Part shown: piece after piece, positions 1 through 10,400 of the stretch
How positions within the stretch are numbered: the stretch's first letter is position 1
Layout: the number at the start of each line of letters is the position of its first letter
Origin: a virus
Virus record (IMG/VR): IMGVR_UViG_3300032086_003622
Location: 1 to 29,409 of that record
Reading direction: 5' to 3' (one strand)
DNA: 29,409 bases
Notes under the pieces: generated by a model
Databases searched by the model: none
What the model saw: the letters and a program-made list of their open reading frames with translations, nothing else
Told to the model about the DNA's origin: nothing
Translations under genes and position numbers: made by a program

Positions 1-1
1 A

Positions 2-3000
2 GCTAATCCAGAAATAGTTCGAGAAGTTGATCTATTAGGAAAAATAATTTCTAATTATGGTTCTCCAACAGGTGTATTTGATTTAAATGAGGATAATAAT
101 GTAATTAAATATCATACAAAAAAATCTATATTTAAAGTATTAAGAGATCAGTATGAGGAAATAGAAGATCCTTCAAATATAGAATCAAGTAACTTATTTA
201 AACTAAAAGATAACACTACAGTTTCAGCTAAAAAATTAGCTAATCAAGAAACAATGATGTTATTAGCAAGTGTTTTTGAAGTTACAAGAGAGAACGGAGA
301 AGTAGTACCTGTACGTGGACTATTTAACCTACCTAAGTTACAAAGTATAGATAAGACATGGAGCAGATTAGCTAAGATCCTTGAAGGTTCTTTTGATGAA
401 ATGGAAATGTATACTAGACTTTTTGAAAACTCTGAAAATTATCCTGAACTACAACAACTACAAAAGTTATTACCTAACCCTTTCTTTAATGAAAAATTTG
501 CAGAAGGAAAGTATACAGCTTTAGAATTTGAATTAGAAACTAGTTTTTGGCAAGACTTTAAAAAACCAAGAGTACCTTGGCAACAATTAAACTTAAATCC
601 AGAAGTAGTTACAACAGATGGTCAAACTATGACTCAATATGAAGCTAGACTTTCTAGAGCTAACTTTGATGTATACCAAGTATTACAAGATTGGAAATAT
701 AATTTTATTACAGCTGATACACTTTCTAATAAATACATTACTAAGCAAGGAACTACTAATTTATTAAATACTGAAAGAATAGTAAAAGACTTTGGTATTA
801 ATGGTGAATTTAACTTTAAAAAAGGTAATGAATTTTTAAGAGCTATTGGTGTTCAATTAGATGAAAATAGTCCTGCCATAGAAGCAATCATAAAGAGTAA
901 GGAAAATCCTTTTGCTTTAAACTTTGGTTTAGATGTAATGTATGATGCTATAAAACAAGTTAATGCTAAGAAAGATACTGAAGATGCACTAAAGTTTAGA
1001 AAGAATCCTATACAAGGATTGCAAGATGGTTTACCTGAATCTTTAAGAAAAGATAAAAAACAAAATGAAGAAGTTAGAGGTAGGTTTAGAGCTTTAGCTG
1101 AAATACAAAATGCTTTTTCTGATGGTTATTCTAATTTTAGTGTTCAAACACCTGAAGGTACAAGAGTTTGGGAACATATAGTAGATAGCACTGTAACTAG
1201 AATAGTTGCGGCAATTAATGCTGCCGAAAACTGGCAAGAACTAACTGATGATCCAAATGGTAGGTTTAAACATATGAGATGGTTAGCTTTTGAAAACAAT
1301 ACTTTTAGTCCGTTTTCAAAACTACTAGGTTCAATTTTTGATTTAAATCCTCAATCAGAATATTTTGGGCAAAAATTTGACGATGTAAAACTTACCTTAA
1401 GTAATGTAGGTGGTACACAATTAATTGAAAATTATAGTAGGAACACTGGTACATCTACAGCATCTATGGACGCTACTAGTAAATATCTACAGGAAATCCA
1501 TACTATGTTATTAAGTGGTGTGGAAGAATTTATGAGACATGCTTCTAAAAACACAGCAATGTCAATGTCATTGGATGGAGAAATTAAAACATACAATGAT
1601 AAAAATGCAAATAAACTTTATGTAGATATAGAGTCTTTTGTAGAGTATGCTAATGGAGAAGTTAAAGGATATGATATTGTAGAAGGTTATCTTGCTGCAG
1701 AAGCAAACAGAATAGTAAGATTTAAACAAAATATTGATAAGTTTAAAAACTATGCTGGATACAATAGAGAAGTTAGGAGAAAAGATAATCCTAAAGGAAA
1801 AGGTACGAAAGTTTATGCGGGAGAAGCATTTACTGCTTTTGATGATATTCTAACTGAACAAACTCAAAAAGAGTTATATGAAATCTTAGATGAAGTTTCT
1901 GAAAATAAGTTAGCTGTTTTTAACTTGATGGATAGATTAGAACTTGAACCAGAACTTAGAGATAGAATTAGAAAAGACGTTAAAAAATATTTTAATCTTA
2001 GCACTCAAGAAAATTTAGATAGATTACAAGAAGCTAAATATGTAGATGAAGGATTAATAGAAAGAATTAGACAAACTAATAAGTTTTTATCTGATCAAGA
2101 AATAGAAAAAGCTCTAGTAAAAGCTTACACATATAATTCTTTTATACATAAAATGGAAACCGTAGCAATAGCATATGGTGACCTAGTTCAGTATAATCAT
2201 GCTAAAGAAGAGTTTCATAAAAGAAATGCTGGTTTAGCAGCTGGTGGTAAAGGATTCCGTGCAGATGCACGAGCACAAATTTATTTAAGTTCATTGAGAA
2301 ATTATTATGCTGAAAGAAGAGGTAAGCAAATCAGAAATTATGATGGTACTTTAAATACAGCTATCATAAAAGAGATGGAATTACCATCAGAGATGTATAA
2401 AGAATATATAGAGAATATTGAAGAAGATATTTATAATAGAACTAAAAATAGACAATTAGCTAAAGATCTGGCTAAAAAAGCTGCAAAAGAATATACTGAA
2501 ATGAAAATTGCAGATGGTCAGGGTTGGATTACATTTGAAACATATAGATTACTTAAAAAAGCTGAAGCTAATTGGAGTGATATGCAAGAAGCTTTATATA
2601 GAAAAGTATCTTTAGGGGAAAATATTACTCAAGAAGATGTTATACAATTTTTCCCATCATATAAATTACAGTACTTTGGAAATATAGAATCAGAAGGGTT
2701 ACCTGTAAATTCATTTCATAAGTTTTCATTAGCCCCTATTATACCAGGTGTAGCTAAAGAAGGAACTCCACTTTTTGATTTACATGAAAGAATGATGGAT
2801 GAAGAAATAGATTATGCATTAATGGAATCTGGTTCTAAAGTATCACATATAGGTACAGGAGATGTTGTATTTAATGAAGATGGATCTTTTAACAAAGAAT
2901 CTAAATTTACAATAAATAAAATTTATGTTGAGTTCTTAAAAAATCAAACTGAAGTTAACTCAACCTATAAAGAAAAGTCTATATTCTCTACTCAGTTAAG

Positions 3001-6000
3001 AAAGTTAATATTAGAGGGTTTATATAAAAGAGGAGTTATTGAGTCAACAAACTATGAAGAAATAACTAACACTAGAGTTAAACGTTATATTGATCATGTT
3101 GAAGAATATACTGAACTTTTAAAATTAGAACTACTTGAAGAAATGGGCTATGAAGAAACTAGTCCAGGAGAGTACAAACCTATAAGTAAAGCTAGTACAG
3201 CTAAACTATTAAATATGATCAGGCAGAATCTTGAAAGAGAAGATGTTTTAAATGATGATTTAATAGAGTTTATAGATGTATTTGAAGGATCAGGAGATTT
3301 AGTACATGATTTATCTTTCCATCCAGAAGCCGGTAAAATAGAAAAATTAATACTCTCCATGATTAACAAGAGAGTAATTAAACAAAAAGTTTCTGGAGAA
3401 CCTCTTGTTCAAGTTTCAGTAGGGATGTATGCTAATCAGTTTACTAAACCTAACTTAAGAAAAGCAACAAAAGATGAAATAGCTAAGTGGGGATCAGCAT
3501 CTTATCTATTACCAACTTATCATAAGAAATCAAATGGATATACTGCAGCAGCTAAAGTTATGATAGCTATGCAGGGTACTTACTATAATCTATTTAACCT
3601 AGAATATGAGAACGGTGAGTCAATAGGTGTATATAATGAAAATGATGAGTTACAAATGGATCAGTCATTAAAAAGACTGAATGAAAAAATTAAAGATGAT
3701 GCTTGGTTAGATGCTAATGATGGAGCTAACAGAAAAGCAATAACATTAGTAGGTGTTAGGATACCTGTTCAGGGTCTCAACTCTATGGAATTTGCTGAAG
3801 TATTTGAATTCTTACCTCCTCAAGCAGGAAATATTATTATACCACCTGCAGAGATAGTTGCTAAATCTGGTGGTGACTTTGATATTGATAAGTTAACAAT
3901 CTTCATGAATACATTAAATGAAGATGGTTCTGTTATTAAAAGAGGATATAAAGATCTACAATCAATCAAAGACCTTCGTGGTACAAGTGAGTTTATAGAT
4001 GCAATAACAAATCAAAAATATGCGCTAGAAAATGAGCTTATTAATGATATAAAAGAAATATTAGAGTTACCTGATAACTATTCATCTCTTGTAATGCCTA
4101 ACGGTATATACTTATTAAAAGGTATTGCTGATGAACTTTCTAAACATGTTTCTAAATATAATCCTAAAGCAACTAAAATGACTAAGGATAATATTGATGT
4201 TAAAACAGGTGATGAAATAATAAGTCCTACTAGAGTTTTAGAATCATTATATAATGTCTATAAACATGAGTCAAATATTGTTGGTAAAAAGACATTAGGA
4301 TTAGGAGCTGTAGAAAATACATTTAATGTTATTCTAAATGCATTAGGTGCATATATGCCAGACCAATATTTAGTAGGAACTAGCTTGGTAGAAAGAACAA
4401 GTAATATGAGATTAAAACATAATAAAATGACTGACAAAAATGGTAACGAGGTTATCTCTATGTCTGACATATATGATGTTGATGGTATTAATAAAGTTGC
4501 TGATGTTATATCTCAAATGATGAACGGTTGGGTTGATGTTGAAAAAGATGCATGGATATTCTTTATACAAGGTAACTATGAAGTAGCACCAACTTTACTT
4601 TATATGGTTAAAGCAGGTGTACCTGTAGAAGAAGCTATATACTTTGTATCTAATCCTTTAGTAAGAGAATATGTAACTGAACAACGTCTAGCTAAATCTA
4701 CTTATGCTGAAGTATTAGGTAAAAAACCAACAAATCCTGGTCTTGCTAAATATGCTGCTGCAAGTGAAGTTATTAAAAAATATTTTAAACAAAGTGATTT
4801 AAGTTCTAGATCAAAAAATGAAGAACGTTATTTAAAAGGTCAAGAATTATTAGATAAATACTTTGAAAAACGTAAACAAAAAAGTTTTACACTGAAGGAA
4901 ATGAAAGACTTAGTAGAAGATAATGATTTTACTAAGAAAAAACTTGATCAAGCTAAAGCAATGTTTTTACATTATCTTGAGTTAGAACAACAAATAGCAG
5001 GTTATACAGCACTTAAAATGTCTTCTAATCCTGATACTAGTACTAAAACTACTATATCTGATGTAGAACAAACTGAAGCAAATATTGCAGAATTATTTTA
5101 TGATTCTAAAGTTCCTGTAGAAATAGTAGAAGCAATGATGGATGACTCTATTTTAAAGTCATTCTTTAACGGTCCTTTAGCTTTAGCAGTAAGTAGACCA
5201 TTATTTAAATTAAGATATCATAAAGAAATTAGTAATTATCTTATAAGTAGAAAAAGTCAAATACGTATTAAAGATTTACCAAAAACTTTTCCAGGTCGAA
5301 ATCTTGAAATGTTTAGTAACGTATTTAGAAATGATATTGTTAGTTACATATTACAAAATGCTATTAGAAAATATCAGACTGAACCAGGGTTTATGTCGTT
5401 AGATCTTGAGACTAAGATCCCAACATCAATGGCAAAAAGTCTTAACAGAGGTGCTTTTGTAAAAAATGGTGTTTTATATATGGATATGAAACAACTAAAA
5501 AAAGAATTTGAAAATGAAGCTTGGACTCAAAATTCAGATGTAAAAAATAGTTATGAAGATAGAGGGTTATATCCTTTAAAGTCTTTTATATTTAAATCTG
5601 ATTCTTCAACATCATTTAATGAGTATATTCAATTTGTTTCTTATAGAGAGTATTTTAGATCCGTTACTCCAATGAGTAAAGAATACGTGAATACTTATTA
5701 TTTCCAACAAGAATTAGAGTTAACAAAAGAACAGTTTCCAGAATTACCTAATGAAAAAGCAGTAAGATATACATATGAAAAACTTCTTGCTATAAAAGCT
5801 TTAGATAGTTCATATAATTTTAAACATATATTCCAAGATCAGGAAAATGCGTTTGCAATAAGAATGGAAAAGTTATTAGCTGATTATACTGACCTTCAAA
5901 AAAACTATCCTGTATTAGCTAAATTAAAACAAGATAGTGTAAACAATAACAGGAATAAAGTATTTAATTTATATATTGCCGATAAAGATTTTGATAATGA

Positions 6001-7411
6001 TAAGTCTAACTTGTTTACTAATGATCTTAAAGCACTTGCTAACCCAGGGATACCTAAAGTAGAAGATAGAATAGAAAATCAAAGAATAAGTGACATGTTT
6101 AAATTTTTAAATATGTATGCATTCTTACAAACAGGTTTAAATAAAACAAAGTTAAACTTTACAAATTTAGTAGACTTCAGTGATTTCTTAACTATTGTAG
6201 AAAGTGAATCTGATGCATTTATAGAAGCATTAGAAGACAATGGAACTGCAATATTAGATACTTTCTATGAAAGGTTTATAAAACAAAACTCTATAAAGAA
6301 TAATAATAGTCAACGTTTCAAAAACTATTTATTCGATATAGATCTTAAAACTGTTAAAAAACCTAATGTAACAGAAAAAGGATTCAAATTATCCATTGAT
6401 AAAAAAGGTAAAGATCAAGGTAAAGCTGATTTAGCAAATCATTTTATTGGTTACGGAGTTCCTAATACAAGTACATATAAATATGAACAAGATGCTAGAA
6501 AAGCAGGTATACCTATTAATTATGAAGGAACTATTGATGAAAATACAATAGCTTTTGTTAGTGTTAATGGTAATAACAAAGCTTCTGAAGAAGCTATATT
6601 TGAAACAATAGAAAATGCTAGAGAAGTTCTTGAAGCAGGAGGTACTGTAATTATGGATTCTACAAAAGATGCAAATAGATCTTGGAATAAAAATGGTGAA
6701 GCATTAGTTCAAGAAGGTATTGGTGATCCAACAGGTCAGACTTCTAAAGGTTATAATTACTGGGGTCGAAATCCTGAAGCTCAACAACAAGCTGTTGTAG
6801 ATTCTACTAATATGGATACTGAAGTTGAAGAAAAAAGATTAGGTCTTAAATCTACTGATAATGATAACATATTTACTTATAATGATAAAAACTATAAGAA
6901 TGTTGTAGATTATACTACCCTTACTGAAAATAATACTGATGTTTTCTTTTTACATAACTCTTCTATTTATGAAAGTAAAGAAGAACAAAAAGAAAAAGGC
7001 ACAATAATAAACAAATCAGCATATTTTATGCAAGCTAGTCCTGCAGCATCTATAAATTTCCCTACAGATTTATTTAGTGAAGTACGTGACAATCAAAAAA
7101 TTGAACTAGATCCTAAATACTACAATCAATTAAAAGAAATTTGGGAGAATAGAATAGCTGTTGCTCAAGAAATCTTAGAACGTGATGGTAAACTAGCATT
7201 TCCTGAAGAGGGATTTGGAGATAAAGAAACTATGCCTCAAGAATTATTTGTATATTTAAGTAAGAGGTTATTTGAGGTATTTCAGTATGTAAATCCTGGG
7301 TCAGTTAAGTATGATCAGATTATGGAATTAGTTAATGAATCTCAAGGAATTAGTGATGAGGAAATATTATTACAACTAGAACTGGAGGAAGATCCTTTTA
7401 AATGTGTATAA
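2..7411 (+). CDS. Giant virion RNA polymerase (crAss-like), 5' end cut by window edge
   Basis: The frame is open from base 2 with no stop, so the ATG at 254 is internal and the true N-terminus lies outside; 2,469 residues are visible. The key signature is D-F-D-I-D at nt 3875-3889, preceded by a stretch with R-I-P (about 3760) and a FLPPQAGNIIIPP-like run. This matches the beta'-type double-psi barrel (RxP...NADFDGD) of two-barrel RNA polymerases, where the three Asp bind catalytic Mg. An N-K-R-V...S-G-E segment near 3362-3402 may be the barrel start (inference). In crAss-like phages such a single-chain polymerase (phi14:2 gp66) is packaged and injected to transcribe early genes. I did not locate the second (beta-like) barrel. 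Near the C-terminus (6428-6780) there is a compact alternating strand/helix region of unknown role. It ends 1 nt before the likely start of the next giant gene. Confidence 0.85.
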   Translation, partial: ANPEIVREVDLLGKIISNYGSPTGVFDLNEDNNVIKYHTKKSIFKVLRDQYEEIEDPSNIESSNLFKLKDNTTVSAKKLANQETMMLLASVFEVTRENGEVVPVRGLFNLPKLQSIDKTWSRLAKILEGSFDEMEMYTRLFENSENYPELQQLQKLLPNPFFNEKFAEGKYTALEFELETSFWQDFKKPRVPWQQLNLNPEVVTTDGQTMTQYEARLSRANFDVYQVLQDWKYNFITADTLSNKYITKQGTTNLLNTERIVKDFGINGEFNFKKGNEFLRAIGVQLDENSPAIEAIIKSKENPFALNFGLDVMYDAIKQVNAKKDTEDALKFRKNPIQGLQDGLPESLRKDKKQNEEVRGRFRALAEIQNAFSDGYSNFSVQTPEGTRVWEHIVDSTVTRIVAAINAAENWQELTDDPNGRFKHMRWLAFENNTFSPFSKLLGSIFDLNPQSEYFGQKFDDVKLTLSNVGGTQLIENYSRNTGTSTASMDATSKYLQEIHTMLLSGVEEFMRHASKNTAMSMSLDGEIKTYNDKNANKLYVDIESFVEYANGEVKGYDIVEGYLAAEANRIVRFKQNIDKFKNYAGYNREVRRKDNPKGKGTKVYAGEAFTAFDDILTEQTQKELYEILDEVSENKLAVFNLMDRLELEPELRDRIRKDVKKYFNLSTQENLDRLQEAKYVDEGLIERIRQTNKFLSDQEIEKALVKAYTYNSFIHKMETVAIAYGDLVQYNHAKEEFHKRNAGLAAGGKGFRADARAQIYLSSLRNYYAERRGKQIRNYDGTLNTAIIKEMELPSEMYKEYIENIEEDIYNRTKNRQLAKDLAKKAAKEYTEMKIADGQGWITFETYRLLKKAEANWSDMQEALYRKVSLGENITQEDVIQFFPSYKLQYFGNIESEGLPVNSFHKFSLAPIIPGVAKEGTPLFDLHERMMDEEIDYALMESGSKVSHIGTGDVVFNEDGSFNKESKFTINKIYVEFLKNQTEVNSTYKEKSIFSTQLRKLILEGLYKRGVIESTNYEEITNTRVKRYIDHVEEYTELLKLELLEEMGYEETSPGEYKPISKASTAKLLNMIRQNLEREDVLNDDLIEFIDVFEGSGDLVHDLSFHPEAGKIEKLILSMINKRVIKQKVSGEPLVQVSVGMYANQFTKPNLRKATKDEIAKWGSASYLLPTYHKKSNGYTAAAKVMIAMQGTYYNLFNLEYENGESIGVYNENDELQMDQSLKRLNEKIKDDAWLDANDGANRKAITLVGVRIPVQGLNSMEFAEVFEFLPPQAGNIIIPPAEIVAKSGGDFDIDKLTIFMNTLNEDGSVIKRGYKDLQSIKDLRGTSEFIDAITNQKYALENELINDIKEILELPDNYSSLVMPNGIYLLKGIADELSKHVSKYNPKATKMTKDNIDVKTGDEIISPTRVLESLYNVYKHESNIVGKKTLGLGAVENTFNVILNALGAYMPDQYLVGTSLVERTSNMRLKHNKMTDKNGNEVISMSDIYDVDGINKVADVISQMMNGWVDVEKDAWIFFIQGNYEVAPTLLYMVKAGVPVEEAIYFVSNPLVREYVTEQRLAKSTYAEVLGKKPTNPGLAKYAAASEVIKKYFKQSDLSSRSKNEERYLKGQELLDKYFEKRKQKSFTLKEMKDLVEDNDFTKKKLDQAKAMFLHYLELEQQIAGYTALKMSSNPDTSTKTTISDVEQTEANIAELFYDSKVPVEIVEAMMDDSILKSFFNGPLALAVSRPLFKLRYHKEISNYLISRKSQIRIKDLPKTFPGRNLEMFSNVFRNDIVSYILQNAIRKYQTEPGFMSLDLETKIPTSMAKSLNRGAFVKNGVLYMDMKQLKKEFENEAWTQNSDVKNSYEDRGLYPLKSFIFKSDSSTSFNEYIQFVSYREYFRSVTPMSKEYVNTYYFQQELELTKEQFPELPNEKAVRYTYEKLLAIKALDSSYNFKHIFQDQENAFAIRMEKLLADYTDLQKNYPVLAKLKQDSVNNNRNKVFNLYIADKDFDNDKSNLFTNDLKALANPGIPKVEDRIENQRISDMFKFLNMYAFLQTGLNKTKLNFTNLVDFSDFLTIVESESDAFIEALEDNGTAILDTFYERFIKQNSIKNNNSQRFKNYLFDIDLKTVKKPNVTEKGFKLSIDKKGKDQGKADLANHFIGYGVPNTSTYKYEQDARKAGIPINYEGTIDENTIAFVSVNGNNKASEEAIFETIENAREVLEAGGTVIMDSTKDANRSWNKNGEALVQEGIGDPTGQTSKGYNYWGRNPEAQQQAVVDSTNMDTEVEEKRLGLKSTDNDNIFTYNDKNYKNVVDYTTLTENNTDVFFLHNSSIYESKEEQKEKGTIINKSAYFMQASPAASINFPTDLFSEVRDNQKIELDPKYYNQLKEIWENRIAVAQEILERDGKLAFPEEGFGDKETMPQELFVYLSKRLFEVFQYVNPGSVKYDQIMELVNESQGISDEEILLQLELEEDPFKCV

Positions 7412-7412
7412 A

Positions 7413-10400
7413 ATGGCTTGTGAAGTACAAATAAATTCAATAAACTATCTACAAAAGCAAGGTGCTATAGATCAAACAAATAAAATTGTTGATCAAGAAT
7501 TATTTAATAGTCTTAATGATAAAATGACATCTTTAGCAGAACTTAAGTATGATTTAGATGCATATGGTGAAAAACTATTTACAACTAGACTTTCTCAAGC
7601 TCTACCTAACAATGCATTATTTGAAATATTTCAAGATAAATTTAATACTTATGAATTTCAAAATATAGATGTTTTTCAAAAAGAAATGTCTCCAATAGAA
7701 TTTATGTCTGAGGAAGACTTAAGAAAAATCATGTCATTTGATGAAGTTGAATCTGTTGCAAATCTCATTATGAATAAACTATCTGTTAAAGAGAGACCTT
7801 ATCGTATGAGAAATCGAAGTAACATTAAAGATGATATATGGTATAACTCAGAAGAAGCAGTTATAGAAAATACTATAAGATCTTCAATGAATAATATTTT
7901 TGGGGAACTTAAAATAGGTGAGTATTCAACTGTAGAAGAATTGTTTTCACTTTTAGATTCTAAAAATATTCCAGAACTGATAGATAAACAATTAGAATAT
8001 ATTAATTCTAATGATTATACTTTTAAAAAAGGTATTGATAATTTAAAAAATCTTAATGAAATTCTTTATGCAGAATTAGAAACTGTAACAAGTTTTATTA
8101 AACATAAAGACAAAAATTTTATTAGTAATTATTCCAAAAAAAATCAAGAAGTAATAAAGAAATACTTTCCTTCATTATTTAAGGAAAATAAATTTAAATC
8201 GGATGCTCAAGCAATATCTTTTCTTGGTAAAAAAGTTGTAAGTAAAATTAAAAAGGAACTTGAATCTAATAGAGAAACTATAACTAAGTATAAATTTGCT
8301 ATAAGTTCAAAATTAAGAAAATATAAAACTCTGGCTAATTTTATTAAATCTGTTCCTAATTGGAAAGATTTAGTGAAATATAAAATAGAAAACCAAGTAA
8401 ATAGACTATTAGAATTTAAAAATTACGAGCTCCAGAAAAATCCAGCTATTAATAAAACCCTTCTTATACGTAAGTTGCATAAGGCTGCACAACATATGAC
8501 TCAATCATTTGAATTTGAGAAAAAAGATAAACCTTTAGTTTATTCTAGGGCTTTAATAAAAGGAATTTTTCCGGATTATGATCAATCTTTAATGATTCCC
8601 GCTACTTCAGATACAGTAACTGTATTAACTAATATGATTAATCTGAAAAATGGAAAATATACTGAGCTAGCTAAAAAACTTTTACCATATGCTGAAAAAC
8701 ATAATGTTCCAGTAAATATTTTACAAAAAGTTGATGGAAATTCTGTTGGTCGTTATAGTGTAAAAATTAGACAGTTAAATGACAAAGTTTCATATATTAA
8801 AGACGATTATATAATTCTTGATGGTAATTCTACAAGATTTAAAGTTGACCCTGAAAGACTTATACTTCATGAAATTGTTCATTCATTATCAACTATTGCA
8901 ATAACATCAGAATCCTACAGAATTGATCAAATTAAAAAAAGAGAGGCAAGGGGAAGAAATAGAATAAGAGTTGAAAAAAATCCATACGATCAGTTTTTAA
9001 ATTATTTAATAACAGAAGTAAATAAAGCTAAAGATCAGAAAACTACTGGGATGTTTTCTATGGGTGTTGGTGGTATTTATGGTTTTTCAAATGTGGACGA
9101 ACTATTTGCAGAAGCCTTAACTAATCTAGAATTTCAAGAATTGTTAAAACAAATTCCTGCAATGGATTCTAAACAATTCAGAAATCTTTTTGAACAAGTA
9201 TTAGATTTTATTAGGAGGTTATTTAATATTGAAAAATATTCTAATGCATATGAGCAATTAGAAGATGTTATCTTCGCAACAATTGATTTACAAAATGACT
9301 TTGATCTTTATAAAGATGATGTTTTAAAAGGGATTGAAAAGGATTTTGAAAAAGTTAATAATCAAGAAGTAATGATGATGAGAGAATCTTCTCTTGCGTC
9401 AACTATATTTCCCTCTGTAAAGATTAACGTGGAAGATCTTAATAATTCTAGGTCAAGACAATTAGCTGAAGCTCTTACTCAAAGATTATCATTAGGGTTA
9501 AAAGTTGACTATCAAAACGTTACTCAAGAAGAAGCCGCTGATATTTTAAAAAATAGACCGGTTACATATAATGGTGAACCTGCATTCTATTACGCAGGTA
9601 CGGTATACCTAGTAGGTGAAAATGTCAACTCTAGAACAGTAGTCCATGAATTTGCACATCCGTTACTACAAGCTTTAAGAATCAATAACAATATCTTGTT
9701 TAATAATATGTATAATCAGTTGCTCGCCACTGAAGAAGGACAAGGTATTAAAGAATACGTTTTAACTAATTATCCTGAGTTAACTGAAGGTTCTGATCTA
9801 TTTAAAGAAGAAATGTTAGCATACGCTCTTCAGTTAAAAGCACTTAATAAGATAAACGATCAGATTGAGACAGAAGGTTTTGAAGGATTTATGAATAAAC
9901 TCCTCGCTGCTATTAAAAAAATACTTAGAGGTATTTTTGGTAGTAAAGTGAATGTGTCTAAAATGGATGTGGATACTTCAATAGAGGAATTAGCTGACAT
10001 GCTCTTGGAAAAAGAGTTTGAGTTAGACATCCCTAAGAATTTAAGTGAGGAGGATCTTGTAATGTTTGCTAGAGATGTTATTGATAGAGCAAAAAGTCTA
10101 GATGCATTATCTACTAAACAAAACAAACAAGAGATCATTGAACAGTTTTATGATACTGCTCGCAGGGTTTTGATAGATGTAGAAAACTTTAAAGGTGATA
10201 AACAAACTAAAAAATTACTTAGAGAAAGTATATTTAGAAAAGGAACTAATAGATACTTACCAGAAGTACAGAGTAACTTAAGAGATTATCTAAATACAGA
10301 TATAGAAGGGTTAAGTGAGGATGAACTTATTCAAAATGCTTTACAGGCAGCTCAATCACAGAATGAGGCAGAACTTCAAAAAGCTACTGCATTAGTTAAT

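Noticed and set aside
3148-4470. Short - strand frames inside the first giant gene
   Set aside because: They lie opposite a long conserved coding frame, have shadow-like composition and no start signal.
7380-7413. Programmed frameshift joining the two giant ORFs
   Set aside because: The second ORF is in the +1 frame with a short overlap, but there is no recognised slippery site, and an ATG at 7413 gives a simple start; separate giant proteins are usual in this phage group.
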